Assembly (NCBI RefSeq): GCF_001865575.2
Contig: NZ_CP017562.2
Coordinates: forward strand, 682,001-746,000
DNA from: Paraburkholderia sprentiae WSM5005
GTDB lineage: Bacteria > Pseudomonadota > Gammaproteobacteria > Burkholderiales > Burkholderiaceae
Direction: 5' to 3'
DNA: 64,000 nucleotides
Part shown: piece after piece, positions 25,612 through 35,914 of the stretch
Layout of the letters: the number at the start of each line of letters is the position of its first letter
Numbering within the stretch: the stretch's first letter is position 1
Notes under the pieces: model-generated
The model's database searches: none
What the model saw: only the letters and a program-made list of their open reading frames with translations
Told to the model about the DNA's origin: nothing
Translations under genes and position numbers: made by a program

Positions 25612-26325
25612 ATGAACGACGCAAACCCTTCGATGCAGACGCTGAAACCGGCCCGCGAACTGGCCGATCTGCCCTCGCGCTTTCCCGGCGAGAGCGCCGA
25701 ATATCGACGCGCGCGCAACGCGTTGCTCGCCGAGGAGATCGAGCTGCGCCGCCATATCGAGCGCGTCGCCGCGCAGCGTCGCGCGCTGCCGCCGGGCGGC
25801 ATCGTGTCCGAGGATTACCGCTTCGATGGCGAAACCGGCCCGGTCACGCTGTCGCAGATGTTTGGCGCGCACGACACGCTCGTGACCTACAACTTTATGT
25901 TCGGTCCGCAACGCGCGCGGCCGTGCCCGATGTGCACCTCGCTGCTGAGCGCGTGGGACGGCGAAACGCCCGATATTCTGCAGCGCGTCGCCTTCGCGGT
26001 GATCGGACGCTCGCCGCTCGACAAACTCGTCGCGTTCAAGCAGGAGCGCGGCTGGCGGCATCTGCGGCTCTATTCGTCGGGCGGCAACACGTTCAATCGC
26101 GATTACGCGGGCGAAGATCCGGCGGGCGACGACGTTCCGGCGCTCAACGTATTCACGCGCGCGGGCGGCGTCGTGCGGCACTTCTGGGCCGAGGAGATGG
26201 GACCGTCGACGTCGGACCCCGGTCAGGACCCGCGCGGCGCGCCCGATCCGATGCCGCTATGGACGATCCTCGATATGACGCCGGGCGGCCGCGGCAGCGA
26301 CTGGTATCCGAAGCTGTCGTATTGA
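25612..26325 (+). CDS. DUF899 thioredoxin-like protein
   Basis: This 237-residue protein starts at ATG 25612 behind CCAGGAG. It belongs to the DUF899 family of thioredoxin-fold proteins: LADLPSRFPGESAEYRRARNALLAEEIELR at the N-terminus, VTLSQMFG, and the Cys pair in GPQRARPCPMCTSLL (CPMC). The CPMC placement fits a redox-active thioredoxin-like site. Role and partner are unknown. It is divergent from the GcvA-like regulator. Confidence 0.82.
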   Translation: MNDANPSMQTLKPARELADLPSRFPGESAEYRRARNALLAEEIELRRHIERVAAQRRALPPGGIVSEDYRFDGETGPVTLSQMFGAHDTLVTYNFMFGPQRARPCPMCTSLLSAWDGETPDILQRVAFAVIGRSPLDKLVAFKQERGWRHLRLYSSGGNTFNRDYAGEDPAGDDVPALNVFTRAGGVVRHFWAEEMGPSTSDPGQDPRGAPDPMPLWTILDMTPGGRGSDWYPKLSY

Positions 26326-26352
26326 GCGGCGCCGCGGTGGCGCGCCCGGGCG

Positions 26353-28326
26353 CTACGGATGCGTCTGTGCCGCATGGCTCTGAGCGAGCGCAGCCCACAG
26401 AAAGGTGTCGATGGCGCTCGCCCGCATCGGCAGGCTGAACAGATAGCCTTGCACCGCGCGCGCGCCGAGTGCCTGCACGACCTTGGCCTGCAACGGCGTT
26501 TCGAGTCCTTCCACCACGCATTCGAGCCCGAGGTTGCGGCACAGGTCGATCACGGATTTGACGATCTTCTTCGACGCGCTGTTGGTATCGACATCGGTCA
26601 CGAAGCTGCGGTCGATCTTGATCGCATCGAATGGCAGCCGATGCACGTAGCTGAGGCTCGAATAGCCGGTGCCGAAATCGTCCAGCGACATCCGGCAGCC
26701 GGCCTGTTTCAGCATCGTCATCGCGCTGTGTGCCTGCTCGAAATCGCGCGTCAACGCGGTTTCGGTGATCTCGAAGGTCACGCGATGCGGCGACACGCCG
26801 CTCGCCGCGACGATGTCGATCAGGCGGCGCGCGCGCGCCGACGTCGAGATGTCGATCGCGGACAGGTTGAACGACAGATACAGATCGGCCGGCCAGTGCG
26901 CGACTTGCGCGAGCGCCTGGCGCAGCAGCACGTCGGTGATGCCGAGGATCAGCTCGGTACGCTCTGCGATCCGAATGAATTCCTCTGGCCTGACCATGCC
27001 GAGCCGCGCGTTGTGCCAGCGGCCGAGCGCTTCGAGTCCGATCGGCCGGCGCGTGAGCAGATCGTAGATCGGCTGGAACTCGAGGAACAGCTCGGTTTCG
27101 AGGTCCGCGTGGCGCAGCTCCTGCGTGACGAGGCTCAGACGCCGCATCTGCGTTTCGTGATCGGTCGAGAAAATCACCGGCTTGCCGCGGCGGTTTTCCT
27201 TGCCGACGTACAGCGCCGCATCGGCGCGTTCGAACACCTGCGCGACCGTCGAGCCCGCCTCGGGAAACGCGGCCCAGCCGATCGTGCCCGACAGCTCCGC
27301 GATATTGTCGGCGACATGGTACGGCTGACTGAGCGCGTCGCAAATGCGCTGCCCCAACTCGACCAGCGCTTCGTTCGACAGCTTGTGACGCACGATCGCC
27401 CCGAATTCATCGCCGCCCAGACGCGCGAACATCAGGCCGGTTTCGCCGATCGACAGGAGCCGCGTGCCGACCTCCTGCAGCACGAAGTCGCCGCTCGCGT
27501 GACCGTAGATGTCGTTGACCTGCTTGAAACCGTCCAGATCGATGAGCCCGACGTTGAAACCCCCGCCGGTTTCGAGCGCCTGCTCGGAGATCGCGCGCAG
27601 CGACGAGAAGAAGCTGCGCCGATTCGGCAGGCCGGTCAGACTGTCGAGGTTCGCGAGCCGGTAGTTGTCGTCACTGAGCCGTTGGGTGTTTCGCTGGCTC
27701 GCCTGCAGTTCGCGTTGCGCGTTCACCGCGTCCGCGAATGTGCGCCAGTAAAGCTGGATGACCACCGCGAGCGCGACGCCGACCAGCGTCATGTCGACGG
27801 CCATCGCGAAGAACACGGGCGAGCCGCTGGATACGAGGAACCCGGAGAAGCTTAGGATGACGATGCAAAGCAGCAGGAGCGCGGCCTTGCGCAGATGAAT
27901 CAGGCAGAACATGCTGCCCACCAGCGTGGTCGCCATATAGAACGCGACCTGCGCCTGCTGGTACGCGCTGCCGTACGGGAACAGCAGCAGCGACCAGCCG
28001 CTGAACGCGACGCCGAACAGGCCGACCAGCCATGTCACGCTGCGCAATTCTTTGATCGCCTGCGTGTCCGTCATCGTACGGTTGCGCCTGCGCCACCAGC
28101 GCACGCAGCGGAGCATGCACAGCACGCCGAGCGCCGCGGGTATGTAAAAGGACAGCCACGCCGGCGCGCTGTCCAGATGCGTCGCCGCGACTGCCGCCGT
28201 GTTGACGAGCAGGATGAAATAGAGCAGCGGTACCTGGCGGCTGAAAGCGTGCAACTGCGCACGCATGAGCTCCCGGTCGCCCTCGACGACGGATAGCATC
28301 TTTTTCGATCTCGCTAGCCAAACCAT
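26353..28326 (-). CDS. GGDEF-EAL membrane protein
   Basis: This 657-residue c-di-GMP protein starts at ATG 28326; Met10 is an alternative. Residues ~30-190 carry about six membrane helices and form an uncharacterised sensor. A GGDEF domain follows, with an intact GGDEF at 304-308 (RLGGDEFGAIV), so cyclase activity is possible. The EAL domain has EAL at 432-434, NLSAIDIS and DDFGTGYSS, as required for phosphodiesterase activity. Both catalytic motifs look competent. It stands alone on its strand. Confidence 0.92.
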   Translation of the reverse strand: MVWLARSKKMLSVVEGDRELMRAQLHAFSRQVPLLYFILLVNTAAVAATHLDSAPAWLSFYIPAALGVLCMLRCVRWWRRRNRTMTDTQAIKELRSVTWLVGLFGVAFSGWSLLLFPYGSAYQQAQVAFYMATTLVGSMFCLIHLRKAALLLLCIVILSFSGFLVSSGSPVFFAMAVDMTLVGVALAVVIQLYWRTFADAVNAQRELQASQRNTQRLSDDNYRLANLDSLTGLPNRRSFFSSLRAISEQALETGGGFNVGLIDLDGFKQVNDIYGHASGDFVLQEVGTRLLSIGETGLMFARLGGDEFGAIVRHKLSNEALVELGQRICDALSQPYHVADNIAELSGTIGWAAFPEAGSTVAQVFERADAALYVGKENRRGKPVIFSTDHETQMRRLSLVTQELRHADLETELFLEFQPIYDLLTRRPIGLEALGRWHNARLGMVRPEEFIRIAERTELILGITDVLLRQALAQVAHWPADLYLSFNLSAIDISTSARARRLIDIVAASGVSPHRVTFEITETALTRDFEQAHSAMTMLKQAGCRMSLDDFGTGYSSLSYVHRLPFDAIKIDRSFVTDVDTNSASKKIVKSVIDLCRNLGLECVVEGLETPLQAKVVQALGARAVQGYLFSLPMRASAIDTFLWAALAQSHAAQTHP

Positions 28327-28515
28327 TACCGTCCCTTTAACGTTTGCGCGCTAAACGCAGCTGTTTATATCGGCGCGAGGCTGATTAACTTGAGCGCAAC
28401 GAGCGGTAATGGAGCATCGCAGGCAAAACGTCTATGAATCCGACGGCCCGCTTACCAATTGGAGGCGGTAAGTACTACCTGGCGGCGCGCGTTCGTGCAC
28501 CGGGACCAGACAGGC

Positions 28516-28899
28516 TCAAAGCATGGGGCACGACAGAACCCGCTGCGGCCGCAGAGCGGTGCCCGGCTGGCCGGCCGGGGCGGGTGTGCCCCGCGGGGCG
28601 GACGAGACGAGCCGCACGGCGTCGGCGCCCGCATTCGCAAGCACGTATTTTTCCGGGCTGTTGTCCGGCTGCCAGTACGCGCGATAGACGTCGCCGTCGC
28701 TGAACACCAGCAGCTTGCCGTGCACCGTTCTGCCGCCGCGGATGAAGTCGACCGGTTCTCCGTCGCGTAACGCGAAGCCCTGCGCAGCGCCGGGATTCGC
28801 CGCGCCGACGAGGGTCGCGCATACGTTGTCGTCGGCCGCGGCAGCCGCCGACCAGAGCAGGGCGAGCAGCGCCCATGTTGCAAAGTGGCGAATTCTCAC
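28516..28899 (-). CDS. Small secreted hypothetical protein
   Basis: This 127-residue protein begins with a clear signal peptide (residues 1-22, FATWALLALLWSAAAA). The start codon is GTG 28899 with a weak RBS. The mature part is ~105 residues with two Cys, probably a disulfide. No family is recognised. The section with GEPVDFIRGGRTVHGKLLVFSDGDVYRAYWQP looks like a small beta-barrel. It lies alone in a ~900-base region otherwise without genes. Confidence 0.65.
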   Translation of the reverse strand: MRIRHFATWALLALLWSAAAAADDNVCATLVGAANPGAAQGFALRDGEPVDFIRGGRTVHGKLLVFSDGDVYRAYWQPDNSPEKYVLANAGADAVRLVSSAPRGTPAPAGQPGTALRPQRVLSCPML

Positions 28900-29249
28900 T
28901 CTTTTATGTCTTCCCGAAAGTTAACTTGTGAGGTGTCTCGCAAATGCCGCGCCCACGCTTCGAGAAAAGGGCTATCGTCGTCTGAAACGCCGCGCGCGCT
29001 TGCGTATCGCGTGCTAAAGCACTGAAATTGCAACGGATTGTGATGCGCGGCGAACCTTCGCGAGCTGGCGCGCGCGCATAAGCCCGCGATTCTTATGGCA
29101 GTTTGGGGCGGGAAAACGTCAAATCGGCGCCCCGGCCTTGATACAAGCCTTACACCAAGGGTTTGCGCGAAAGTGCGCCTATGCGTTAGTGTGTCGGTCC
29201 CGGCGCCTCAGAGGGGCGCCGGTTCCATGATTACCATACGGGAAGTGCT
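28900..29249. other. Intergenic region upstream of the HU gene
   Basis: About 350 bases hold no gene. Near the HU start is a stable hairpin, CCGGCGCC-TCAGAGG-GGCGCCGG (29200-29222), in the expected 5' leader of the mRNA. It may control translation or mRNA stability. No clear promoter was read. Confidence 0.5.
29200..29222 (+). other. GC-rich hairpin in HU mRNA leader
   Basis: CCGGCGCC (29200-29207) pairs with GGCGCCGG (29215-29222) around a seven-base loop, 27 bases upstream of the HU start. A role in leader stability or as an upstream terminator is inference. Confidence 0.45.
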
Positions 29250-29528
29250 ATGAACAAACAGGAACTGATTGATGCAGTCGCCGCAGCGACGGGCGAAAGC
29301 AAAGCGGCAACCGGCCAGACCATCGACGCGATCGTCGAGGCAGTGACCAAGGCGGTGGTGAGCGGCGATACGGTGCAACTGGTCGGTTTCGGTTCGTTCT
29401 CGACCGGCGCGCGCGCGGCACGCGTGGGCCGCAATCCGTCGACGGGCCAAGAGATCCAGATCGCCGCGGCCAAGACGGTGAAGTTCACCGCAGGCAAGGC
29501 GTTCAAAGAAGCCGTCAACGCGTCGTAA
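29250..29528 (+). CDS. hupB: HU family nucleoid protein
   Basis: This 92-residue protein starts at ATG 29250 ([11 protein letters not shown]). It is full length and matches HU-beta: dimerising helices, then the beta arm with [28 protein letters not shown], which carries the conserved Arg/Asn-Pro tip that kinks DNA. It binds DNA non-specifically and is a core nucleoid protein. A hairpin lies in its leader. Confidence 0.95.
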   Translation: MNKQELIDAVAAATGESKAATGQTIDAIVEAVTKAVVSGDTVQLVGFGSFSTGARAARVGRNPSTGQEIQIAAAKTVKFTAGKAFKEAVNAS

Positions 29529-29690
29529 GCAACGCGCTTCGCGCCGGAGCATTCGCGGTGCGCTCTGCAGCCGTGCTGTGAGGCGCGCGCGAGCGCGATG
29601 CGTCGGGCGTGAGGATCACGCGCCGCTCAGCCCGGCCACGCGGTTCACCCGGCGGCTGGCGCGGCGCGTGTGTCCGGCTCGTTGGCGCAG

Positions 29691-30809
29691 TCAGCCCGCG
29701 CGACGCTTGCCCGCTGCCTCGGCGAGCGTGGCGAGCACCGGTTCGGTCTGCGCCCAGCTCACGCAGGCGTCCGTGATCGACACGCCGTAACGCAACGGCA
29801 CCCCGGCCTTCAGATCTTGACGGCCTTCTTCCAGGTGACTTTCGAGCATCACACCGATGATGCGGCGCTCGCGCTCCGACAGTTGCCGCGCGATATCCTC
29901 CGCGACTTCGATCTGCCGCAGGTGCGACTTGTTCGAGTTCGCATGCGAGCAGTCGATCATCACCTGCTCGCGCAGCCCCGCTGAACTCAGCGCTTCACAG
30001 GTGGCCTGTACCGACGCGCTGTCGTAGTTCGGCCCTTTCTTGCCGCCGCGCAGGATCACGTGCGCGTCGTCGTTGCCGCGCGTTTCGAAGATCGCGGCCA
30101 TACCCATTTTGGTCATGCCCATGAACGCGTGGCTCGCGCCCGCCGCGACGATCGCGTCGGCGGCGATCTGCACGCCGCCGTCGGTGCCGTTCTTGAAACC
30201 GATCGGGCAGCTCAGTCCCGACGCGAGCTGGCGATGACTCTGGCTCTCAGTCGTGCGCGCACCGATTGCACCCCACGCGATCAGATCGGCGATGTATTGC
30301 GGGCTCAGCAGGTCGAGAAACTCGGTCGCGGTGGGCAGCCCCAGACCGTTGATGTCGATCAGCAACTGCCGCGCGAGACGCAGCCCCTCGTTGATGCGGA
30401 AGCTGCCGTCCAGACGCGGATCGTTGATATAGCCTTTCCAGCCCACCGTCGTGCGCGGCTTCTCGAAGTACACGCGCATCACGATCAGCAGATCGTCCTT
30501 GTAGTGATCGGCGGCGGCCTTCAACTTGCGCGCGTAGTCGATCGCCTGGTCGTGATCGTGAATCGAGCACGGACCGACGATCAGCACGAGCCGGTCGTCC
30601 CGGCCGTGCAGAATGTCGGCGATTTCGACGCGGGTCTTCTCGACCAGCGTCTGCACCGCGGGCGGCACCGGCAGTTCGTCCTGCAGCAGCGCGGGGGAAA
30701 TCAGTGGGCGCACCGCGCCGATGCGCACGTCGTCGATGCGCGTGGTGTCCTGGGTGGCGTCGGCCGAGCCGACTTCCTGATCGTGCAAGGGATTGTCGAG
30801 GGCGCTCAA
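29691..30809 (-). CDS. aroG: 3-deoxy-7-phosphoheptulonate synthase (DAHP synthase, class I)
   Basis: This 372-residue enzyme joins phosphoenolpyruvate and erythrose 4-phosphate at the start of the shikimate pathway. The (beta/alpha)8 fold shows GPCSIHDHDQAIDYA, MRVYFEKPRTTVGWKG, the substrate region IGARTTESQSHRQLASGLSCPIGFKNGTDG, and DCSHANSNK. It is the Phe/Tyr-sensitive AroG/F class; the N-terminal regulatory extension is present. The start is TTG 30809 with GGAGAAC upstream; no ATG is available in frame without adding unrelated sequence. It stands alone on the minus strand. Confidence 0.92.
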   Translation of the reverse strand: MSALDNPLHDQEVGSADATQDTTRIDDVRIGAVRPLISPALLQDELPVPPAVQTLVEKTRVEIADILHGRDDRLVLIVGPCSIHDHDQAIDYARKLKAAADHYKDDLLIVMRVYFEKPRTTVGWKGYINDPRLDGSFRINEGLRLARQLLIDINGLGLPTATEFLDLLSPQYIADLIAWGAIGARTTESQSHRQLASGLSCPIGFKNGTDGGVQIAADAIVAAGASHAFMGMTKMGMAAIFETRGNDDAHVILRGGKKGPNYDSASVQATCEALSSAGLREQVMIDCSHANSNKSHLRQIEVAEDIARQLSERERRIIGVMLESHLEEGRQDLKAGVPLRYGVSITDACVSWAQTEPVLATLAEAAGKRRAG

Positions 30810-31062
30810 GATGTTCTCCGCAATCGGTTGATGAGGCGGCCTTGCCGCCCGATTATGCGAGCGCCGCCGCGAAGAGGCGTGCAGGCGCTGCGTGGGTTTG
30901 CTGTGGACCGTGCGGGTTCGGGTTGCTGCGGGCCTCGGGCGAGGTTGGACGCAAGGTCTTCGTGGACTTGACGTGAGGCCGACACTACCGCGCACGGATG
31001 CGCTGGCGCGATTATGACACCCGCGCGGCCCTGCTGGCAGGCGGGCAGGCGGCGCGGCGTAG

Positions 31063-31986
31063 TCAGAGCTTCTGGAGCAACGCCATCGCGGCGGCCGGAT
31101 TGCGCTCCTTGAAGCCGCTGATCACATACAGATAGACGTCACGGGTGGCGGCTTTTGCGGGCGGCGCCGCGCAGGTCTCCAGATCGTCCGGCGCGATGCC
31201 CGCGGCGAGCTGGCGCACGCGCTCGGCCCATGCGTCGAGCGCTTTCGTCGAATAGCCCTTGGCCTGCTTGTCGCTCGTGCCCATGATGCGCGCGTAGACG
31301 AATGGCGCGGTGATGTCGGCGATCTGCGGATACTCGCTATCGGCCGCGAGCACGACCGCGACCTCGTACTTGCGTGCGAGGGCGATGAATTCCGCTGTCC
31401 TGAACGAGTCGTGACGAACCTCGACCGCATGCCGCAACGTCTGTCCTTCGATGCTCGCGGGTAGCAGCTTCAGAAAGGCCTCGAAATCGTCGGCGTCGAA
31501 TTTCTTGGTCGGTGCGAACTGCCAGTTGATGGGCCCGAGCTTCTGCTTGAGCAGCAGCACGCCGCTTGCGAAGAAGCGCTCGATCGTGTCGCCCGCTTCG
31601 GCGAGCACCTTGCGGTTGGTCGCGTAACGCGGCGCTTTTAGCGAGAACACGAAATCGTCGGGCGTTTCCTGATACCACTTCTCGTAGCTGGCCGGCTTCT
31701 GCAAACCATAGAACGTGCCGTTGATTTCGATCGACGTCAGATGCCGGCTCGCATATTCGAGTTCGCGGCTTTGCGTGAGGTCGTCCGGATAAAACGGCCC
31801 GCGCCACGGCGCGTAGGTCCAGCCGCCGATGCCGATGCGAATGCGTGCGGTGGACGTGGATTGGGAGGGCCGGCTGGTTGGGGTTTTCGTTGGCGCTTTC
31901 CTGGTGGCTTCAGGCTTGTCGCCGTGTTCCTCGCCAGACTTTCCGGTTCGCTTGTTGCTTTGCTTCGCGCTTTTTGCTGCGGGCAC
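31063..31986 (-). CDS. DUF72 domain protein
   Basis: This 307-residue protein starts at GTG 31986 behind AAGGAG. A basic, Ser/Thr/Pro-rich N-terminal extension of ~48 residues precedes the DUF72 TIM barrel (RIRIGIGGWTYAPWRGPFYP, SIEINGTFYG, YERWYxxTPDDFVFSLKAPR type core, AVEVRHDSFR). The biochemical role of DUF72 is not established; it is often placed near DNA metabolism genes. The extension resembles tails of DNA-associated proteins. Confidence 0.82.
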   Translation of the reverse strand: MPAAKSAKQSNKRTGKSGEEHGDKPEATRKAPTKTPTSRPSQSTSTARIRIGIGGWTYAPWRGPFYPDDLTQSRELEYASRHLTSIEINGTFYGLQKPASYEKWYQETPDDFVFSLKAPRYATNRKVLAEAGDTIERFFASGVLLLKQKLGPINWQFAPTKKFDADDFEAFLKLLPASIEGQTLRHAVEVRHDSFRTAEFIALARKYEVAVVLAADSEYPQIADITAPFVYARIMGTSDKQAKGYSTKALDAWAERVRQLAAGIAPDDLETCAAPPAKAATRDVYLYVISGFKERNPAAAMALLQKL

Positions 31987-32025
31987 TTGGGCTCTCCTTC
32001 GGGCGGCGGCGGGAAAGCTCGTAGA

Positions 32026-32763
32026 TTAGCCGCTTTTGTCGCGGCGCGCGGCGCTGGCTTCATCGAAACGACGGCTCGCTTCGGCCACTTCCACGCGAAA
32101 GCGCTGCAATGCGCTGAGCGCGAGGTCGGGCGGTGTCAGCGCGGCCCACAGCACGTCGATGAGTTGGTCGGCGGTGGCTTCGATATCGATCTGCCGGTTC
32201 GCCAGCGTCGCGTCCCATAGCACGTGCTCCATCGGTCCGAACACCATCGAGCGCAACAAGCGCAGCGGCATGTCGGCGCGAATCTCGCCGCTTTGCTGGC
32301 CTTGCGCGAGCACGCGCATCAACGGCGCAGTGTAGCGGCGCTGCAGTTCGGTCAGCGCTTCGCTCAGTTCGTGATGCCGCGCGCGGCCTTCGGAGAGCAC
32401 CAGCGCGCACAGGTCGGTGCCGTTCACGAGCATCAGCCGTAGATGCATGCGCACGATGAACGCGAACTGCTGGCGCACGTTGCCGTCGCGCGGCAGACCG
32501 GACTCGATCGCGTCGATGATGTCGTCGTACCAGTCGCCGATGACACGCGCGCATAGCTCGCGCTTGCCGCGAAAGTAGCTGAACACCGTTGCCTCGGAAA
32601 TGCCGAGGCGCTGCGCGATTTCCGCGGTGGTCGCGCGTTCGTAGCCCTTCTGGGAGAACACCTCGCGCCCCGCCTGAAGAATCTCCTTCACGCGCTGCTG
32701 CGACTTCCGCCCGGCCGGCTGGCGACGCGAAATGGGTAATCCGGCCTTCTCGGCAACCGTCAT
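32026..32763 (-). CDS. TetR family regulator (LiuQ-like, by context)
   Basis: This 245-residue regulator starts at ATG 32763. The TetR HTH is at ~22-65 ([41 protein letters not shown]), followed by a helical ligand domain. It is divergent from liuABCD, and a perfect dyad lies in the shared region before liuA. TetR regulators of branched-chain and fatty acid degradation bind such TTGACG...CGTCAA-like sites, often with an acyl-CoA as effector. LiuQ is one betaproteobacterial name for such a regulator; that match is inferred from position. Confidence 0.85.
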   Translation of the reverse strand: MTVAEKAGLPISRRQPAGRKSQQRVKEILQAGREVFSQKGYERATTAEIAQRLGISEATVFSYFRGKRELCARVIGDWYDDIIDAIESGLPRDGNVRQQFAFIVRMHLRLMLVNGTDLCALVLSEGRARHHELSEALTELQRRYTAPLMRVLAQGQQSGEIRADMPLRLLRSMVFGPMEHVLWDATLANRQIDIEATADQLIDVLWAALTPPDLALSALQRFRVEVAEASRRFDEASAARRDKSG

Positions 32764-32910
32764 ATGAGTAAGATTCAGATTTGTGATGCGGACCGGCGCT
32801 TGAACGGCGTTTCGAACGCCGCGCACGCGTCATATGGACGGAATCGTAGCGCACAATTCGCCGGATGGCGCAGGTTTGTGGAGCTTCTGAGTAACACTCA
32901 AAAATACCTA

Positions 32911-32926
32911 TTGACGCTTACGTCAA
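32911..32926. promoter_or_regulatory. Candidate TetR operator before liuA
   Basis: TTGACGCTTACGTCAA has perfect TTGACG/CGTCAA arms around CTTA, ~84 bases before liuA. TTGACG also fits a -35 box; 17 bases on is TGAAAT as a possible -10, which would place the operator over the promoter and favour repression. The regulator and the strength of the promoter are inferred. Confidence 0.65.
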
Positions 32927-33009
32927 TCTGGCGTGAAATGCGCGTTGACACGTTTTCGCGCCGCTTCGCGTTGCATGAGCGGCCGCCCACGAACTCAGGA
33001 GACACCGCA

Positions 33010-34191
33010 ATGCCCAACCTGCCCGGTTTGCAGTTCCCGCTCGGCGAAGAGATCGAAATGCTGCGCGACAGCATTGCGTCGTTCGCCGCCAAAGAAATCG
33101 CGCCGCGCGCGGGGGAAATCGATCGCACCGATCAGTTTCCGATGGATCTGTGGCGCAAGTTCGGCGACCTCGGCGTGCTCGGCATGACGGTGTCCGAGGA
33201 GTACGGCGGCGCCAACATGGGCTATACCGCGCACATGGTCGCGATGGAGGAAATTTCGCGCGCATCGGCCTCGGTGGGCCTCTCGTATGGCGCGCATTCG
33301 AATCTCTGCGTGAACCAGATTCATCGCAACGGCACCGACGCGCAGAAGCGCAAGTATTTGCCCAAGCTCGTCTCGGGCGAGCACGTCGGCGCGCTCGCGA
33401 TGAGCGAGCCGAACGCGGGCTCGGACGTGGTCAGCATGAAGTTGCGCGCCGAAAAGAAGGGCGATCGCTACGTGCTGAACGGCACCAAGATGTGGATCAC
33501 CAACGGCCCCGATTGCGACACCCTGGTCGTCTATGCGAAGACCGATCCCGAAGCGAAGTCGCGCGGCATTACCGCGTTCATCGTCGAGAAGGGCATGAAG
33601 GGTTTTTCGGTCGCGCAGAAGCTCGACAAGCTGGGCATGCGCGGCTCGCACACCGGCGAACTCGTGTTCCAGGACGTCGAAGTGCCGGAGGAAAACATTC
33701 TTGGGGCATTGAACGGCGGCGTCGAAGTGCTGATGAGCGGTCTCGACTACGAGCGCGCGGTGCTCGCTGGCGGCCCGACCGGCATCATGGTCGCGGTGAT
33801 GGACGCGGTCGTGCCGTACATCCACGACCGCAAGCAGTTTGGCCAGTCGATCGGCGAATTCCAGCTGATCCAGGGCAAGGTCGCCGATCTGTACACGACC
33901 TTGCAGGCGTGCCGCGCGTATCTGTACGCGGTCGGCCGGCAGCTCGATACGATCGGCCGCGACCACGTTCGCCAGGTCCGCAAGGACTGCGCGGGCGTCA
34001 TTCTGTACACGGCCGAAAAGGCGACGTGGATGGCTGGCGAGGCGATCCAGATTCTCGGCGGCAATGGCTATATCAATGAGTATCCGGTGGGACGTCTATG
34101 GCGCGATGCGAAGCTCTACGAAATCGGCGCGGGCACCAGTGAGATCCGCCGGATGCTGATCGGCCGGGAGCTGTTTGCCGAAACCATGTGA
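33010..34191 (+). CDS. liuA: Isovaleryl-CoA dehydrogenase
   Basis: This 393-residue flavoenzyme oxidises isovaleryl-CoA to 3-methylcrotonyl-CoA in leucine degradation. The start is ATG 33010 behind AGGAGA. The acyl-CoA dehydrogenase domains are intact: [13 protein letters not shown] and [10 protein letters not shown] in the FAD-binding barrel, and the catalytic Glu248 ([13 protein letters not shown]) in the helix position used by isovaleryl-CoA dehydrogenases. [22 protein letters not shown] follows. It is first in the Liu operon, with TetR divergent upstream. Confidence 0.93.
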   Translation: MPNLPGLQFPLGEEIEMLRDSIASFAAKEIAPRAGEIDRTDQFPMDLWRKFGDLGVLGMTVSEEYGGANMGYTAHMVAMEEISRASASVGLSYGAHSNLCVNQIHRNGTDAQKRKYLPKLVSGEHVGALAMSEPNAGSDVVSMKLRAEKKGDRYVLNGTKMWITNGPDCDTLVVYAKTDPEAKSRGITAFIVEKGMKGFSVAQKLDKLGMRGSHTGELVFQDVEVPEENILGALNGGVEVLMSGLDYERAVLAGGPTGIMVAVMDAVVPYIHDRKQFGQSIGEFQLIQGKVADLYTTLQACRAYLYAVGRQLDTIGRDHVRQVRKDCAGVILYTAEKATWMAGEAIQILGGNGYINEYPVGRLWRDAKLYEIGAGTSEIRRMLIGRELFAETM

Positions 34192-34257
34192 CGTGAGCAC
34201 GAGCCGTTTTAAAGCATCAAGCGCTTCTGAAAAACGCCAATCTGGACAAGCCACGTC

Positions 34258-35865
34258 ATGCCGATCATCGAATCGAAACTGAACCCGCGCTCGGATGACT
34301 TCCGCGCTAACGCGGCGGCGCTCGAAGCGCTCGTCGCCGATCTGCGCGCGAAGGTCGAGCAGCTCGCGCAGGGCGGCGGTCAGGCCGCCCGCGACAAGCA
34401 CACGAGCCGCGGCAAACTGCTGCCGCGCGAGCGCATCGCGCAACTGCTCGATCCGGGCACACCGTTTCTCGAACTGTCGCAACTCGCCGCGTACGGCATG
34501 TACAACGACGACGCGCCGGGCGCCGGCGTGATCACCGGCATCGGCCGCATCGCGGGACAGGAGTGCGTGATCGTCTGCAACGACGCGACCGTGAAGGGCG
34601 GCACCTACTATCCGGTCACCGTGAAGAAGCACGTGCGCGCGCAGGAAATCGCCAGCGAAAACCGTTTGCCGTGCGTGTACCTCGTCGACTCCGGCGGCGC
34701 GAATCTACCGAATCAGGACGACGTGTTTCCCGATCGCGATCACTTCGGCCGGATCTTCTACAACCAGGCGAATCTGTCGGCCGCGGGTATTCCGCAGATC
34801 GCGGTGGTGATGGGCTCGTGCACCGCGGGCGGCGCATATGTGCCGGCAATGAGCGACGAGTCGATCATCGTCAGGAACCAGGGGACGATTTTTCTCGGCG
34901 GCCCGCCGCTCGTCAAAGCCGCGACCGGCGAAGTGGTCAGCGCCGAGGATCTCGGCGGCGGTGACGTGCATACGCGTCTGTCGGGCGTCGTCGATTATCT
35001 CGCGCAGAACGATGCGCATGCGCTCGGGATCGCGCGCAGCATCGTCGGCAATCTGAACCGCGTGAAGCCGGCGCCGCTCGCGTTACAGGAGCCGAAGCCA
35101 CCGCGCTACGAGACCGCGAGCATCTACGGCGTGATTCCGGTCGACACGCGCAAGCCGTTCGATATCCGCGAGGTGATCGCGCGCATCGTCGACGATTCGG
35201 CCTTCGACGAATTCAAGGCGCGCTACGGCACCACGCTCGTGACCGGCTTCGCGCATATCTGGGGGCATCCGGTCGGTATCGTCGCGAACAACGGCATTCT
35301 GTTTTCGGAGTCGGCGCTCAAGGGTACGCACTTCATCGAGCTGTGCTGCCAGCGCAAGATCCCGCTCGTGTTCCTGCAGAACATCACGGGCTTCATGGTC
35401 GGGCGCAAGTACGAAAACGAAGGCATTGCGAGGAACGGCGCGAAGATGGTCACCGCGGTCGCGACCGCGAAGGTGCCCAAGTTCACGGTGATCATCGGCG
35501 GCTCGTTCGGCGCGGGCAACTATGGCATGTGCGGCCGCGCATATTCGCCGCGCTTCCTGTGGATGTGGCCGAACGCGCGCATCTCGGTGATGGGCGGCGA
35601 GCAGGCCGCGTCGGTGCTCGCCACCATCAAGCGCGACGGCATCGAAGCGAAGGGCGGCAGTTGGAGCGCGGAGGAAGAAGAGGCGTTCAAGCAGCCGATC
35701 CGCGAGCAATACGAGCATCAGGGCCATCCGTACTACGCGAGCGCGCGACTGTGGGACGACGGCGTGATCGACCCCGCGCAAACCCGCGACGTGCTCGGGC
35801 TCGGCCTGTCGGCGGCGATGAACGCGCCGATCGAAGACACGCGCTTCGGCGTGTTCAGAATGTGA
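34258..35865 (+). CDS. liuB: Methylcrotonyl-CoA carboxylase, beta (carboxyltransferase) subunit
   Basis: This 535-residue subunit transfers CO2 from biotin to 3-methylcrotonyl-CoA. It has the two crotonase-fold halves of acyl-CoA carboxyltransferases: [44 protein letters not shown] in the first, and [55 protein letters not shown] in the second. It follows liuA by ~65 bases and is required together with LiuD. Confidence 0.94.
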   Translation: MPIIESKLNPRSDDFRANAAALEALVADLRAKVEQLAQGGGQAARDKHTSRGKLLPRERIAQLLDPGTPFLELSQLAAYGMYNDDAPGAGVITGIGRIAGQECVIVCNDATVKGGTYYPVTVKKHVRAQEIASENRLPCVYLVDSGGANLPNQDDVFPDRDHFGRIFYNQANLSAAGIPQIAVVMGSCTAGGAYVPAMSDESIIVRNQGTIFLGGPPLVKAATGEVVSAEDLGGGDVHTRLSGVVDYLAQNDAHALGIARSIVGNLNRVKPAPLALQEPKPPRYETASIYGVIPVDTRKPFDIREVIARIVDDSAFDEFKARYGTTLVTGFAHIWGHPVGIVANNGILFSESALKGTHFIELCCQRKIPLVFLQNITGFMVGRKYENEGIARNGAKMVTAVATAKVPKFTVIIGGSFGAGNYGMCGRAYSPRFLWMWPNARISVMGGEQAASVLATIKRDGIEAKGGSWSAEEEEAFKQPIREQYEHQGHPYYASARLWDDGVIDPAQTRDVLGLGLSAAMNAPIEDTRFGVFRM

Positions 35866-35914
35866 CGGCCCACGGCACCGCGATGCGACGACGCAAGGCG
35901 AAGGAGTGCTACGC

